From an uncultured Oscillospiraceae bacterium (GTDB lineage: Bacteria; Bacillota; Clostridia; Oscillospirales; Oscillospiraceae), in assembly GCA_934565415.1 (NCBI GenBank), contig CAKTHQ010000021.1:1-39237 (forward strand): a stretch of DNA of 39,237 bases. Direction: 5' to 3'. Shown piece after piece: positions 24,874 through 32,587 of this stretch. Under the pieces are notes generated by a model that was not told where the DNA came from, did no database searches, and saw only the letters and a list, made by a program, of their open reading frames with translations. The position numbers were made by a program, and so were the translations under genes. Position 1 is the first letter of the stretch, and each line of letters starts with the position of its first letter.

Positions 24874-25971
24874 TCACTTCTCCTGTCTTTTTGGGCGAAA
24901 GGCACCTTCGCCCAGCATGATATCCATCAGCGCAACGGCGGCCGCCGCTTCTACAACTGGTACTGCTCTTGGCACGATGCAAGGATCGTGGCGGCCCTTT
25001 ACCTGCAGCACCTGATTTTCCATGGCTGCAAGGCCGACACTTTTTTGTGGAATAGAAATAGAAGGGGTGGGCTTCAGTGCAATTCGGAAGAGTAGCGGCA
25101 TTCCGTTTGTGATGCCGCCTAAAATACCGCCGCAGCAGTTGGTTTCCGTCACTACCCGGTCGCCTTCGATTCGGAAAGGATCGTTATTCTGACTGCCCAG
25201 CATTTTGGCCACCCCAAATCCGGCGCCGAACTCCACGCCCTTTACGGCAGGAATGCCGTAGAGAATCTGGGCCAATTTTCCCTCCATGCCACCGAACATG
25301 GGCTCTCCCAGCCCGGCAGGAAGGCCCAGAATGGCGCACTCCACAGTACCGCCGACGCTGTCGCCACCAGCTTTGGCTATTTTAATTTCTTCCTGCATGG
25401 CTTGGCCTTTCGCCGCATTCAGAACGGGGAAGTCATGGCACACCGCATTTAAATTCGGAGAAATGGGGTTGAAACGGTCATCGGAGACGCGGCCAATGGA
25501 GGCGATATGCGCGGAGATACGGACACCGGTCGTTTCCAGCCACTGTTTGCACAGGCCGCCGGCAATACATAAGGGGGCCGTCAGTCGGCCGGAAAAATGC
25601 CCGCCGCCGGCGGCATCCTGGTAGCCGCCGTATTTTACCTGAGCCGTGTAATCCGCATGGCCGGGCCGGGGGCAGTCCCGAAGGTTATCGTAATCTCCGG
25701 ATCGAGTATTGGTATTGCGGATTTCGGCGGCAATGGGCGCGCCGCAGGTAAAGCCGTTTAGAAGTCCGGAAAGGAACTCCGGCGTGTCGGCTTCTTTCCG
25801 GGGGGTAGAGTAAGCATTCTGCCCAGGGGCCCGACGGCGAAGGAATGTATGCAGGGCATCCGGGTCCACAGGAAGCCCCGCAGGAATACCGTCCAGGACC
25901 ATGCCAATGGCGGGGCCGTGAGACTGGCCGAAGATGGATAATTTCAGGTGTTCACCGTAGGTACTGCTCAT
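24874..25971 (-). CDS. aroC: Chorismate synthase
   Basis: 365 residues. Converts EPSP to chorismate with reduced FMN. Motifs: GEHLKLSIFGQSHGPAIG (6-23), RRRAPGQNAYSTPRKEAD, RPGHADYTAQVKYG, DAAGGGHFSGRLTAP, GGDSVGG, GGILGGITNG and GRHDPCIVPRAVPV. The frame is open 41 codons upstream, but ATG 25971 is chosen: GGGAGG is 5 bases before it and the MSSTYGEHLKLSIFGQSHG opening is family-typical. The true start overlaps the end of aroA by 20 bases. Confidence 0.96.
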   Translation of the reverse strand: MSSTYGEHLKLSIFGQSHGPAIGMVLDGIPAGLPVDPDALHTFLRRRAPGQNAYSTPRKEADTPEFLSGLLNGFTCGAPIAAEIRNTNTRSGDYDNLRDCPRPGHADYTAQVKYGGYQDAAGGGHFSGRLTAPLCIAGGLCKQWLETTGVRISAHIASIGRVSDDRFNPISPNLNAVCHDFPVLNAAKGQAMQEEIKIAKAGGDSVGGTVECAILGLPAGLGEPMFGGMEGKLAQILYGIPAVKGVEFGAGFGVAKMLGSQNNDPFRIEGDRVVTETNCCGGILGGITNGMPLLFRIALKPTPSISIPQKSVGLAAMENQVLQVKGRHDPCIVPRAVPVVEAAAAVALMDIMLGEGAFRPKRQEK

Positions 25972-27154
25972 AGGAACCTCCCAGCTTTTGATAATCTTCA
26001 AAGAATTTGGGGTAGGATTTTTCAACACACTCTGCACCAAGTATGGTAACGGGGCGAGTGCATACCGTAGCGGCGATGGCGGCGGACATGGCAATGCGAT
26101 GGTCGTTCCGGCTGTCTACGGTTCCACCCTGCAAGCCGGTCCCGTAAACGGTCAGAGTACTGTCATTTGCCTCGGCTTGGCCGCCTAACGCTTTCAGCAT
26201 GGCAATCACAGAAGCCACACGGTCCGATTCTTTCAGCCGCAGACGCTGAATATCCGTAAAAACTGCCCCATGGTTTGCGGCAGCGGTGACAGCCAGAATG
26301 GGTACCAAGTCCGGAATGTCTGCAGCGGAAACAGTAATATTCTCCATTGTGAGCTTTGGCAAAAGGTCCGCACAGGCCCGATCTCCCTGGGGTGAATTCA
26401 TATTCAGGTTGCCAACGGACAGGAGGGAGCCTAAGGCTTTGGCTGCCAGAAAGAAGGCACCGTTGCTCCAGTCTCCTTCAACGGTCAAATGCCCCGGTGA
26501 ACGGAGGCCTCCGCCAGTGACAGTAAAACCGACGGTGTTTATTCCGAACAGACTGCAGGCCTGTTGGGTCATGGTTACATAAGGAGCTGATTGCAGCGTC
26601 CCCAAAATGTGCAGGTGGCTTGTGCCATTCATCAGGGGGAAGGCCAGCAGCAGACCGGTAATAAATTGGCTGGATACGCCCCCGTCGATGGCGTAGTCTC
26701 CGGGCCGCAGTTTGCCGGTGCACAAGATTGTGTCTTCCGCAGGCCTGGACAGGCAGCAGCCCATTCGCTCCATTTCCTCCCACATGGGGCTCAGCGGCCG
26801 CTGGGGAAGACGCCCGGTCATATGGAAAGAGGCCTGAACGCCCAGGGCCCCAACTACCGGGAGCAGAAAACGCAAGGTAGAGCCGCTGTCCTGACAGGGG
26901 AGGGAAGCAGTGGCAGGAACCTTTTTTGCCGGAGTAATCCGATAGCCGGTGCCGGTTCTGAGAATGTCCGCGCCAAGCGCACACAGGCACTGGGCGGTTG
27001 CGTCCATATCCCGGTTGGTTTCCGGGCAGGCAAGTACCGTTTCCCGGTCCGCAAAGGCCGCTAAAATCAGCATTCTGTGAGCTTGGGATTTGGAGGGAAT
27101 GGCATCGATGACGCCGTGCAGGCGTGTCGGTTTGATGGTAATATCCATAGGCAT
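25952..27154 (-). CDS. aroA: 3-phosphoshikimate 1-carboxyvinyltransferase (EPSP synthase)
   Basis: 400 residues. Motifs: IPSKSQAHR (19-27; Lys22 and Arg27 are substrate ligands), CQDSGSTLRFLLP in the position of the E. coli GNAGTAMRP loop, GGVSSQFITGLL, and RLRLKESDR with NDHRIAMSAAIAA. The SGSTLRF loop is the clostridial form and differs from E. coli at the residue after Arg100. ATG 27154 overlaps the aroB stop (TAATG); MPMDITIKP could also begin at the second Met. Upstream in-frame codons lie within aroB and are ignored. Confidence 0.95.
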   Translation of the reverse strand: MPMDITIKPTRLHGVIDAIPSKSQAHRMLILAAFADRETVLACPETNRDMDATAQCLCALGADILRTGTGYRITPAKKVPATASLPCQDSGSTLRFLLPVVGALGVQASFHMTGRLPQRPLSPMWEEMERMGCCLSRPAEDTILCTGKLRPGDYAIDGGVSSQFITGLLLAFPLMNGTSHLHILGTLQSAPYVTMTQQACSLFGINTVGFTVTGGGLRSPGHLTVEGDWSNGAFFLAAKALGSLLSVGNLNMNSPQGDRACADLLPKLTMENITVSAADIPDLVPILAVTAAANHGAVFTDIQRLRLKESDRVASVIAMLKALGGQAEANDSTLTVYGTGLQGGTVDSRNDHRIAMSAAIAATVCTRPVTILGAECVEKSYPKFFEDYQKLGGSYEQYLR

Positions 27155-28206
27155 TACAACCCCGCAGCAATGAATTCTTCCAGTTTTTCTACCGGCATGG
27201 GCAGAATTTCGCACCGCCCAATAGAACGGGGAACGATGAGACTGACGGTTCCACCGGTACGCTTTTTATCGGAAAGCGCAAAATCCGCAAGGGAGACGGC
27301 ATCCTGTGCCGTGCGGATCGGAAGGTGGAAGGATGTCAAGGTTTTCTCAATTTTAGTGGCATCATTTTTGGAAAGCAACCGATAGTTGACGGCACTTCGG
27401 GAGACGATTGCAGTTCCAATGGCAACGGCGGTTCCGTGAGACAGGGCAAAATGGCTGCCTGCCTCAATGCCGTGGCCAACAGTGTGCCCCAGGTTCAGAA
27501 GCCTGCGTTCCCCATTATCAAATTCATCCCGGGCGACTACATCCCGTTTGAAGCACACACAGCGTTCTATAACATATGCCCGATCGAAGCCTTCGCCATT
27601 TCGCGAAAGATAGTCAAAAAACTCCTTGTCAAACAGAATGGCATATTTAATTACTTCAGCACAGCCGTCCCGGAAAATATTTGCAGGGAGACTGTCCATT
27701 GTGTCCGTGTCACAGAGAACCAAGCTGGGCTGCCAGAAGGCTCCAACCAGGTTCTTGCCAACCTCCAGATCGATGGCGGTCTTTCCGCCTACAGAAGAAT
27801 CAACCGCCGCAAGGAGCGTGGTAGGTATCTGTATAAACCGGATACCCCGCAGGTAGGTGGCTGCCGCAAAACCGGCAAGGTCGCCAACAACGCCGCCGCC
27901 CAAGGCGGCCAGAATGTCCGTACGGGTCAGGTGATTTTGAGCGAGAAAATTCAGAAGCTTCAAATAGGTATCGGCGTTTTTACTCTGTTCACCGGCGGGA
28001 AAAACAAAAGTTACGACCCGAAATCCGGCGTTGCGCAGGCTGTCTTCCACCTGGGAACCATAGAGCGGGTAGACGGTACTTTCGCTGACCAGTGCAACGG
28101 TTTGCACTTTCCCCAGCTCGGCAACCTGTTTTCCCAGCGTATTCAATAGTCCGGAGCCGATGAGTATATCGTAGTTTTTGGAAGCAGAAACGGTAACTTT
28201 TTTCAT
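27154..28206 (-). CDS. aroB: 3-dehydroquinate synthase
   Basis: 350 residues. Cyclises DAHP to 3-dehydroquinate using NAD and a divalent metal. Motifs: FPAGEQSKN, ALGGGVVGDLAGFAAATYLRG, QIPTTLLAAVDSSVGGKTAID, GCAEVIKYAIL (Glu metal ligand), and LLNLGHTVGHGIE (His metal ligands) with SHGTAVAIG. Start ATG 28206 overlaps the tyrA stop by 4 bases. Confidence 0.96.
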   Translation of the reverse strand: MKKVTVSASKNYDILIGSGLLNTLGKQVAELGKVQTVALVSESTVYPLYGSQVEDSLRNAGFRVVTFVFPAGEQSKNADTYLKLLNFLAQNHLTRTDILAALGGGVVGDLAGFAAATYLRGIRFIQIPTTLLAAVDSSVGGKTAIDLEVGKNLVGAFWQPSLVLCDTDTMDSLPANIFRDGCAEVIKYAILFDKEFFDYLSRNGEGFDRAYVIERCVCFKRDVVARDEFDNGERRLLNLGHTVGHGIEAGSHFALSHGTAVAIGTAIVSRSAVNYRLLSKNDATKIEKTLTSFHLPIRTAQDAVSLADFALSDKKRTGGTVSLIVPRSIGRCEILPMPVEKLEEFIAAGL

Positions 28207-29033
28207 CCGTCAACCTCCTCCTTTCGTTTTTTGCCCTCTTCCAGCAGGGCGGTAAGAAGCTCCTCGTCCTTATTTTCCAGAGCATTTCGGTATTGAGTCA
28301 GGCTTTCAATGTAAGTATTCAGCTCAAACAGCAGGTTGTCCCGATTTTCCAGGAACAGCTCGCTCCACATGGGGGCATTCAGCCAGGCCACTCGGGTCAG
28401 GTCTTTGTAGCTTCCGGCGGAAAATCCCTTGTGATTGAGGGCGGTTGGAGATTTGATAAATGCGTTGCTCAGCACATGGGGCATCTGAGAGGTGAATGCG
28501 ATCATTTTGTCATGGTCCTGTGCCGTGGTGACGGAGAACATTCCAAAGCCACAGGGGGATAGCAGATCTTTGACTCGCTGCAGCAGGTCGATATCGTCGT
28601 ATCTGGGAGGCACCAGTACCATTGGGGCGCCTTTGTATAGATTTGCCCGGCTGTATTTAAAGCCGGAAAACTGGGAACCGGCCATAGGGTGGCCGCCTAC
28701 ATAGGTAAAGCCGTATTTTTCGGCTACCGGAAAGCATCGGGCACAAACTTCCTGCTTGATGCCGCAAAGATCCATTACCAATGTGGTTTTTGCCACATAT
28801 TTTCCGTTCTCTTCCAGCCATTTGGCACAGCCGCCGGGGTAAATGGACAGCAGAATCAGGTCGCAGTTGGGAATGGTGCTCTCTTCCAGCAGCCCGTGAA
28901 CTGCACCGGAAAGCATGGCAAAGGAGAGGGAGGATTCATCTTTGTCATAGGCCAGTACGGTATGACCTGCCAGGGCATAGGCTCTGGCCATGGAGCCGCC
29001 AATCAAGCCCAGACCCAAAATTCCGACGGTCAT
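28203..29033 (-). CDS. tyrA: Prephenate dehydrogenase
   Basis: 276 residues. NAD(P)-dependent oxidative decarboxylation of prephenate to 4-hydroxyphenylpyruvate. GLGLIGGSMA (6-15) is the dinucleotide-binding turn, DLCGIKQEV and GGHPMAGSQFSGF the active-site region (with the catalytic His in HPMAGS), and SQMPHVLSNAF the substrate site. No fused chorismate mutase or ACT domain, so direct Tyr feedback is not obvious from sequence. Overlaps aroF and aroB by 4 bases each. Confidence 0.94.
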   Translation of the reverse strand: MTVGILGLGLIGGSMARAYALAGHTVLAYDKDESSLSFAMLSGAVHGLLEESTIPNCDLILLSIYPGGCAKWLEENGKYVAKTTLVMDLCGIKQEVCARCFPVAEKYGFTYVGGHPMAGSQFSGFKYSRANLYKGAPMVLVPPRYDDIDLLQRVKDLLSPCGFGMFSVTTAQDHDKMIAFTSQMPHVLSNAFIKSPTALNHKGFSAGSYKDLTRVAWLNAPMWSELFLENRDNLLFELNTYIESLTQYRNALENKDEELLTALLEEGKKRKEEVDG

Positions 29034-30031
29034 ACCATTGCCTCCCGTATGGCGCTTACCCGGCGGCCTACCTCGTCAAATTGGCTGGGGGTTAAGGACT
29101 GGGCACCGTCACACAGGGCGTGCTCCGGGTCGTTGTGGACTTCGATCATCAGCCCATCAGCTCCGGCGGCAACGGCGGCGCAGGCCATGGAGCTGACCAG
29201 CCGGGATTTCCCGGTAGCGTGACTGGGGTCTGCCACCACAGGCAGGTGGCTCAGCTCGTGGAGAACGGGAACGGCGGAAATATCCATGGTATTCCGGGTG
29301 TAGGTTTCAAAGGTACGGATGCCCCGCTCGCAGAGAATCACATTCTCGTTGCCCTCACTCATGATGTATTCTGCACTCATCAGCAGCTCCTGCAGAGTAT
29401 TGGCCAGACCGCGCTTCAGGAGAATTGGTTTGTTGGTTTTACCCAGCTCTTTCAAAAGATCAAAGTTCTGCATATTTCTTGCACCAACCTGGATTACGTC
29501 TACGTTGTCAAACAGATCCAAGGCATTGATATTCATAATTTCCGTAACGATGGGAAGCCCGGTCTCTTGCTTGGCGACTTCCAACAGGCGCAGACCCTCT
29601 GCACCCATGCCCTGGAAAGCATAGGGCGAGGTGCGGGGTTTAAAGGCCCCTCCGCGCAGCAGTGTTGCACCGCTTTCCTTGACCGCTTTGGCAATGGAAA
29701 CAATCTGCTCTTCTGATTCTACGGAGCAGGGGCCGGCAATCATGGCAAAATAACCGCCGCCGATCCGGGTGGAGCCAACCTCTATAATGGTATCCTTGGG
29801 ATGGAATTTCCGGTTGGCCTGTTTAAACGGCTCCGATACCCGCTTAACTGCCTCTACAATTTCCAGGCTGCTTAATAGCTCCATGTCTACCCGGCTGGTA
29901 TCTCCCACCAGTCCAAGAATTGTTACCTGCTTGCCTTCGGATACATGGACATCCAGATTTTGCTTTTTCAGCCACAGGATCAGGTGGTTTTTCTGCTCAG
30001 GGGTTGTTCCGTTTTTCAGAATTGCGATCAT
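29030..30031 (-). CDS. aroF: 3-deoxy-7-phosphoheptulonate (DAHP) synthase, type I-beta with N-terminal regulatory domain
   Basis: 333 residues. First step of the pathway: phosphoenolpyruvate plus erythrose 4-phosphate. An N-terminal ferredoxin/ACT-like domain (about 1-70) precedes the barrel with AGPCSVESEEQI (99-110), RGGAFKPRTSPYAFQG (126-141), ILLKRGLANT, ILCERGIRTFE, PVVADPSHATGKS and GLMIEVHNDPEHALCDGAQSL. The domain order is that of Thermotoga/Bacillus-like enzymes, whose N-terminal domain gives feedback by aromatic amino acids or prephenate. The frame is open back to 30121, through the attenuator; ATG 30031 is chosen because AAGGAG is 10 bases before it, just after the terminator's U tract. 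First structural gene of the aromatic operon. Confidence 0.95.
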   Translation of the reverse strand: MIAILKNGTTPEQKNHLILWLKKQNLDVHVSEGKQVTILGLVGDTSRVDMELLSSLEIVEAVKRVSEPFKQANRKFHPKDTIIEVGSTRIGGGYFAMIAGPCSVESEEQIVSIAKAVKESGATLLRGGAFKPRTSPYAFQGMGAEGLRLLEVAKQETGLPIVTEIMNINALDLFDNVDVIQVGARNMQNFDLLKELGKTNKPILLKRGLANTLQELLMSAEYIMSEGNENVILCERGIRTFETYTRNTMDISAVPVLHELSHLPVVADPSHATGKSRLVSSMACAAVAAGADGLMIEVHNDPEHALCDGAQSLTPSQFDEVGRRVSAIREAMV

Positions 30032-30049
30032 TTTTCTCCAGCTCCTTAC

Positions 30050-30081
30050 AAAAAAGCGCCGCACGGAAATTCGTGCGGCGC
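30050..30081 (-). terminator. Attenuator terminator of the aromatic amino acid operon
   Basis: On the minus strand, the perfect 10-bp stem GCGCCGCACG (30081-30072 is its 5' arm; 3' arm 30065-30056) has a six-base loop and is followed by TTTTTT (30055-30050). It ends just before the aroF ribosome site (30047-30042), within the transcript, so it must be conditional for the operon to be expressed. Confidence 0.92.
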
Positions 30082-30158
30082 CAATACTGACATTTTTGAA
30101 ACTCCGAAAGGAGAACAGCACAAACTTCTATTACCTTTTCTTCTCAAAAAAGTAATAG
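30066..30158 (-). ncRNA. Attenuator leader RNA: protector hairpin and antiterminator pairing
   Basis: Protector hairpin: CTATTACTTTTTT (30158-30146) pairs fully with GAAAAGGTAATAG (30140-30128), 13 pairs with two G-U, loop GAGAA; its left arm is leader codons 11-15 and its right arm spans the leader stop codon. Antiterminator: GAAGTTTGTGC (30128-30118) pairs with GCACGAATTTC (30076-30066), 11 pairs with two G-U; the second strand is half of the terminator's 5' arm plus its loop. The antiterminator and terminator therefore exclude each other. A small CTCC/GGAG hairpin (30113-30102) lies between. Pairings were read by eye, without energy calculation. Confidence 0.8.
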
Positions 30159-30190
30159 TAATAAAAGCTGTAGGCGAAACCAAACTGCAT
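30131..30190 (-). CDS. Phe/Tyr-rich leader peptide of the aromatic amino acid operon
   Basis: Nineteen codons, MQFGFAYSFYYYYFFEKKR, then TAA. Five Phe (codons 3, 5, 9, 14, 15) and five Tyr (7, 10-13) make up more than half of the peptide. A GGAGGA sequence 7 bases before ATG 30190 is one of the best ribosome sites in the window, and the transcript start is predicted about 25 bases upstream. The bases just after the stop codon are the antiterminator strand, so a ribosome that reaches the stop would cover it, while one stalled on Phe or Tyr codons would leave it free. No Trp codon is present. It is a leader of the pheL type; peptide function itself is not expected. Confidence 0.88.
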   Translation of the reverse strand: MQFGFAYSFYYYYFFEKKR

Positions 30191-30221
30191 GGCCCGTTCC
30201 TCCGTCGAAGTTGTTACCCGA

Positions 30222-30250
30222 ATTATATCACCGCAGCCAAGTATTTTCAA
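30222..30250 (-). promoter_or_regulatory. Sigma-A promoter of the aromatic amino acid operon
   Basis: On the minus strand, -35 TTGAAA (30250-30245), 17-base spacer, perfect -10 TATAAT (30227-30222). Transcription would start near 30215, about 185 bases before the aroF ATG. Confidence 0.85.
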
Positions 30251-30307
30251 GTAGTTTTGAAAATTTTGTTTTTCTGTGGCGAAAGAGTGTGTTCAACAAA
30301 AAGACAG

Positions 30308-30336
30308 TAGACATTTACAAACATATGCTTTATAAT
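30308..30336 (+). promoter_or_regulatory. Sigma-A promoter of pcrA
   Basis: -35 TAGACA (30308-30313), 17-base spacer, perfect -10 TATAAT (30331-30336). It is divergent from the aromatic operon promoter; the two -35 elements are 57 bases apart. Confidence 0.8.
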
Positions 30337-30361
30337 AAAAGAAACAGGCGGGAGGCGGACC

Positions 30362-32512
30362 ATGGATTATTTACAGCAGCTGAATGAAGAGCAGCGGACG
30401 GCAGCGACTACTACGGAAGGGTACATCCGGGTAGTGGCCGGAGCCGGTTCCGGAAAGACAAAGACTTTGGCCAGCAGATACCTGTATCTTGTAGATGCTT
30501 TGGGTATTTCCACCGCCAATATTCTTTGCGTTACTTTCACCAACAAGGCTGCCGCCGAAATGAAGAAACGGATACGGACCCAGCTCCCGGACCAGGATCT
30601 GGCCCATATTACAACCTTCCATGGCTTCTGCGTGACACTTTTAAAAGAGGATTGCCATGTGGTTGGGTATCCCAAGAGCTTTCTTATCATGGATGAAGAG
30701 GATAAAAAGGCCATTCTCTCCGTTGTTTTTGAAGACCTGGGGATCACCGGACGGGATATTACCATCCAGGAGGCGATTGACCATATCGGTTGGCGCAAAG
30801 GCGGCAGAGGATATGTAAAAACTCTGGTGAATGCGGATGCGGAGGAGCTGCTGGCTCTGGTAAAGTCGGCATCCACCTTAAAGGATAAAATTCTATATCA
30901 GTATTTCTACGAACAGAGAAAGTGCTTTGCGCTGGATTTCGATGATCTCATTTATTTTTCCCTTTATATTCTGGAGCACAGCCGGGAAGCCCGGGAAAAG
31001 TGGCAGCAGCGGCTGGAGTACATTATGGTAGACGAGTTCCAGGATATCGATAAGGATCAGTATTCCTTGGCAGATATTTTAAGCGGGTACCATCACAATC
31101 TCTTCGTAGTGGGGGACCCGGATCAGACCATTTATACCTGGCGAGGTGCGGATGTAAAATTCATCCTGGAATTTTCCTCCCGGCATCCCGGAGCGAAAAC
31201 CATCTATTTAAACCGAAATTATCGTTCCGCCCCGCAGATACTGGCTGCTTCCAATGCGCTGATCGATAAGAATCGGGAACGGCTCAAAAAGGAGCTGACC
31301 GCTGTCCGAGGGGACAGCCGAAAGCCTCTCTACTTCCACGCAAAAACCAGTGCACTGGAAGCGGATTGGATCACCGCTAATATGCGGGCCCTTCATGAGG
31401 GGGAGGAAAATCTGTCGTATTCCTCTATGGGGGTTCTTTACCGGGCACATTATGTGTCCAGAGCATTGGAGGAATCCCTGATTCGTAGCAAGATTCCGTA
31501 TGTGCTCTATTCCGGCGTGGAGTTTTACAAGCGGAAAGAAATCAAGGATGTCCTTAGCTACCTGCGGATGATTTATAATCCAGATGATATTTCCTTTCTC
31601 CGCACGGTCAACGAGCCGAAACGGGGAGTAGGCCGTACCCGGATCGCTGCTCTGAAAGCCCATGCGGCAGCCAATGGGGGGACCCTCTACCAGGCTTTAT
31701 TGGAAAATCTGGAAACGGATTCCTTCCGCCGCAGCAGAGCCAAGGAATATGTGCGAATGATTGAAAAATATCGGGCCATTTTTGAACAGATGGATTTAAC
31801 GGACCTGCTGGCCGGCGTCCTCCACGAAAGCGGCTATGAGCAGATGCTCCGCACAGCGGGAGAAGAGGAAAGGCTCGATAATCTGGCAGAGCTCAAACAG
31901 GCAATTTTCGATTTCACCCGTAAAGCGGGGGAGACCGTGACCTTGGGAAACTACCTGGACCACGCGGCTCTTTTTACAAATATGGATACCGGAGAAAAGG
32001 CCCAGGCGGTAAAGCTCATGACCATTCACTCTGCCAAGGGCTTGGAATTCCCGGTGGTTTTTGTATGCGGCCTGTCAGAGGGGATTTTCCCCGGTAAGCG
32101 AGCCAATACCCGGGAAAAGCTGGAGGAGGAGCGGCGGCTGTGCTATGTGGCTTTTACCCGGGCACGGGACCGGCTGTTCCTTTCCGATGCCGCCGGGGTT
32201 AGCTACGATGGCTCCTTCCGCTATCCTAGCAGGTTTCTCTTTAATGCGGAGAAAGAGAACGTGGATTATGTAACGCCGCTGGACCCGGATTTGGAAGAAA
32301 AAACCATGCAGTCTATCCGCCAGACGGAGGACTTGGCGCCGGATACTCCCAGACAGAGCGATTTGGTGGGCAAGCGGGTTACCCATCCGGTGTTTGGTCC
32401 GGGCTCCGTTATCGGCATTCCCAGAGATGGCCAGGGGCTTATCATTCAGTTTGATTCTATCGTTACCCCCAGAACTTTTGCGGATGCCGGCAAAGTAAAA
32501 ATAGAAACATAA
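30362..32512 (+). CDS. pcrA: UvrD/PcrA-type ATP-dependent 3'-5' DNA helicase
   Basis: 716 residues, superfamily 1A. Motif I GAGSGKT (27-33), Ia TFTNKAAAEMKKR, Ib TTFHGFC, motif II VDEFQDID, motif III GDPDQTIYTWRGAD, motif IV LNRNYRS, motif V TIHSAKGLEFPVVF and motif VI VAFTRARDRLFLS. The C-terminus (about 670-712, VGKRVTHPVFGPGSVIGI) is the Tudor-like RNA polymerase-binding fold of PcrA/UvrD. Roles: repair, replication fork and rolling-circle unwinding. GGGAGG lies 8 bases before ATG 30362. Monocistronic, with its own promoter. Confidence 0.94.
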   Translation: MDYLQQLNEEQRTAATTTEGYIRVVAGAGSGKTKTLASRYLYLVDALGISTANILCVTFTNKAAAEMKKRIRTQLPDQDLAHITTFHGFCVTLLKEDCHVVGYPKSFLIMDEEDKKAILSVVFEDLGITGRDITIQEAIDHIGWRKGGRGYVKTLVNADAEELLALVKSASTLKDKILYQYFYEQRKCFALDFDDLIYFSLYILEHSREAREKWQQRLEYIMVDEFQDIDKDQYSLADILSGYHHNLFVVGDPDQTIYTWRGADVKFILEFSSRHPGAKTIYLNRNYRSAPQILAASNALIDKNRERLKKELTAVRGDSRKPLYFHAKTSALEADWITANMRALHEGEENLSYSSMGVLYRAHYVSRALEESLIRSKIPYVLYSGVEFYKRKEIKDVLSYLRMIYNPDDISFLRTVNEPKRGVGRTRIAALKAHAAANGGTLYQALLENLETDSFRRSRAKEYVRMIEKYRAIFEQMDLTDLLAGVLHESGYEQMLRTAGEEERLDNLAELKQAIFDFTRKAGETVTLGNYLDHAALFTNMDTGEKAQAVKLMTIHSAKGLEFPVVFVCGLSEGIFPGKRANTREKLEEERRLCYVAFTRARDRLFLSDAAGVSYDGSFRYPSRFLFNAEKENVDYVTPLDPDLEEKTMQSIRQTEDLAPDTPRQSDLVGKRVTHPVFGPGSVIGIPRDGQGLIIQFDSIVTPRTFADAGKVKIET

Positions 32513-32550
32513 AAAGCAGCCGCCCCACTTGGTTTTTGGTGAGGCGGCTG
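32511..32550 (-). terminator. Bidirectional terminator between pcrA and the HD-domain gene
   Basis: CAGCCGCCCCAC (32517-32528) pairs with GTGAGGCGGCTG (32539-32550), one mismatch. On the minus strand it is followed by CTTTTTA; on the plus strand the tail is only TTGT. Confidence 0.8.
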
Positions 32551-32587
32551 TTGTCCGGTTGTCCAATGGAAAGGCCTGTGTTTTTGC

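Noticed and set aside
30032..30121. N-terminal extension of DAHP synthase by 30 codons
   Set aside because: The extension is encoded by the terminator hairpin and its flanks; a good ribosome site and the family start are at 30031.
30031..30250. T-box riboswitch upstream of the aromatic operon
   Set aside because: The T-box core (AGGGUGG-like) and a specifier stem are not present, and the leader is too short.
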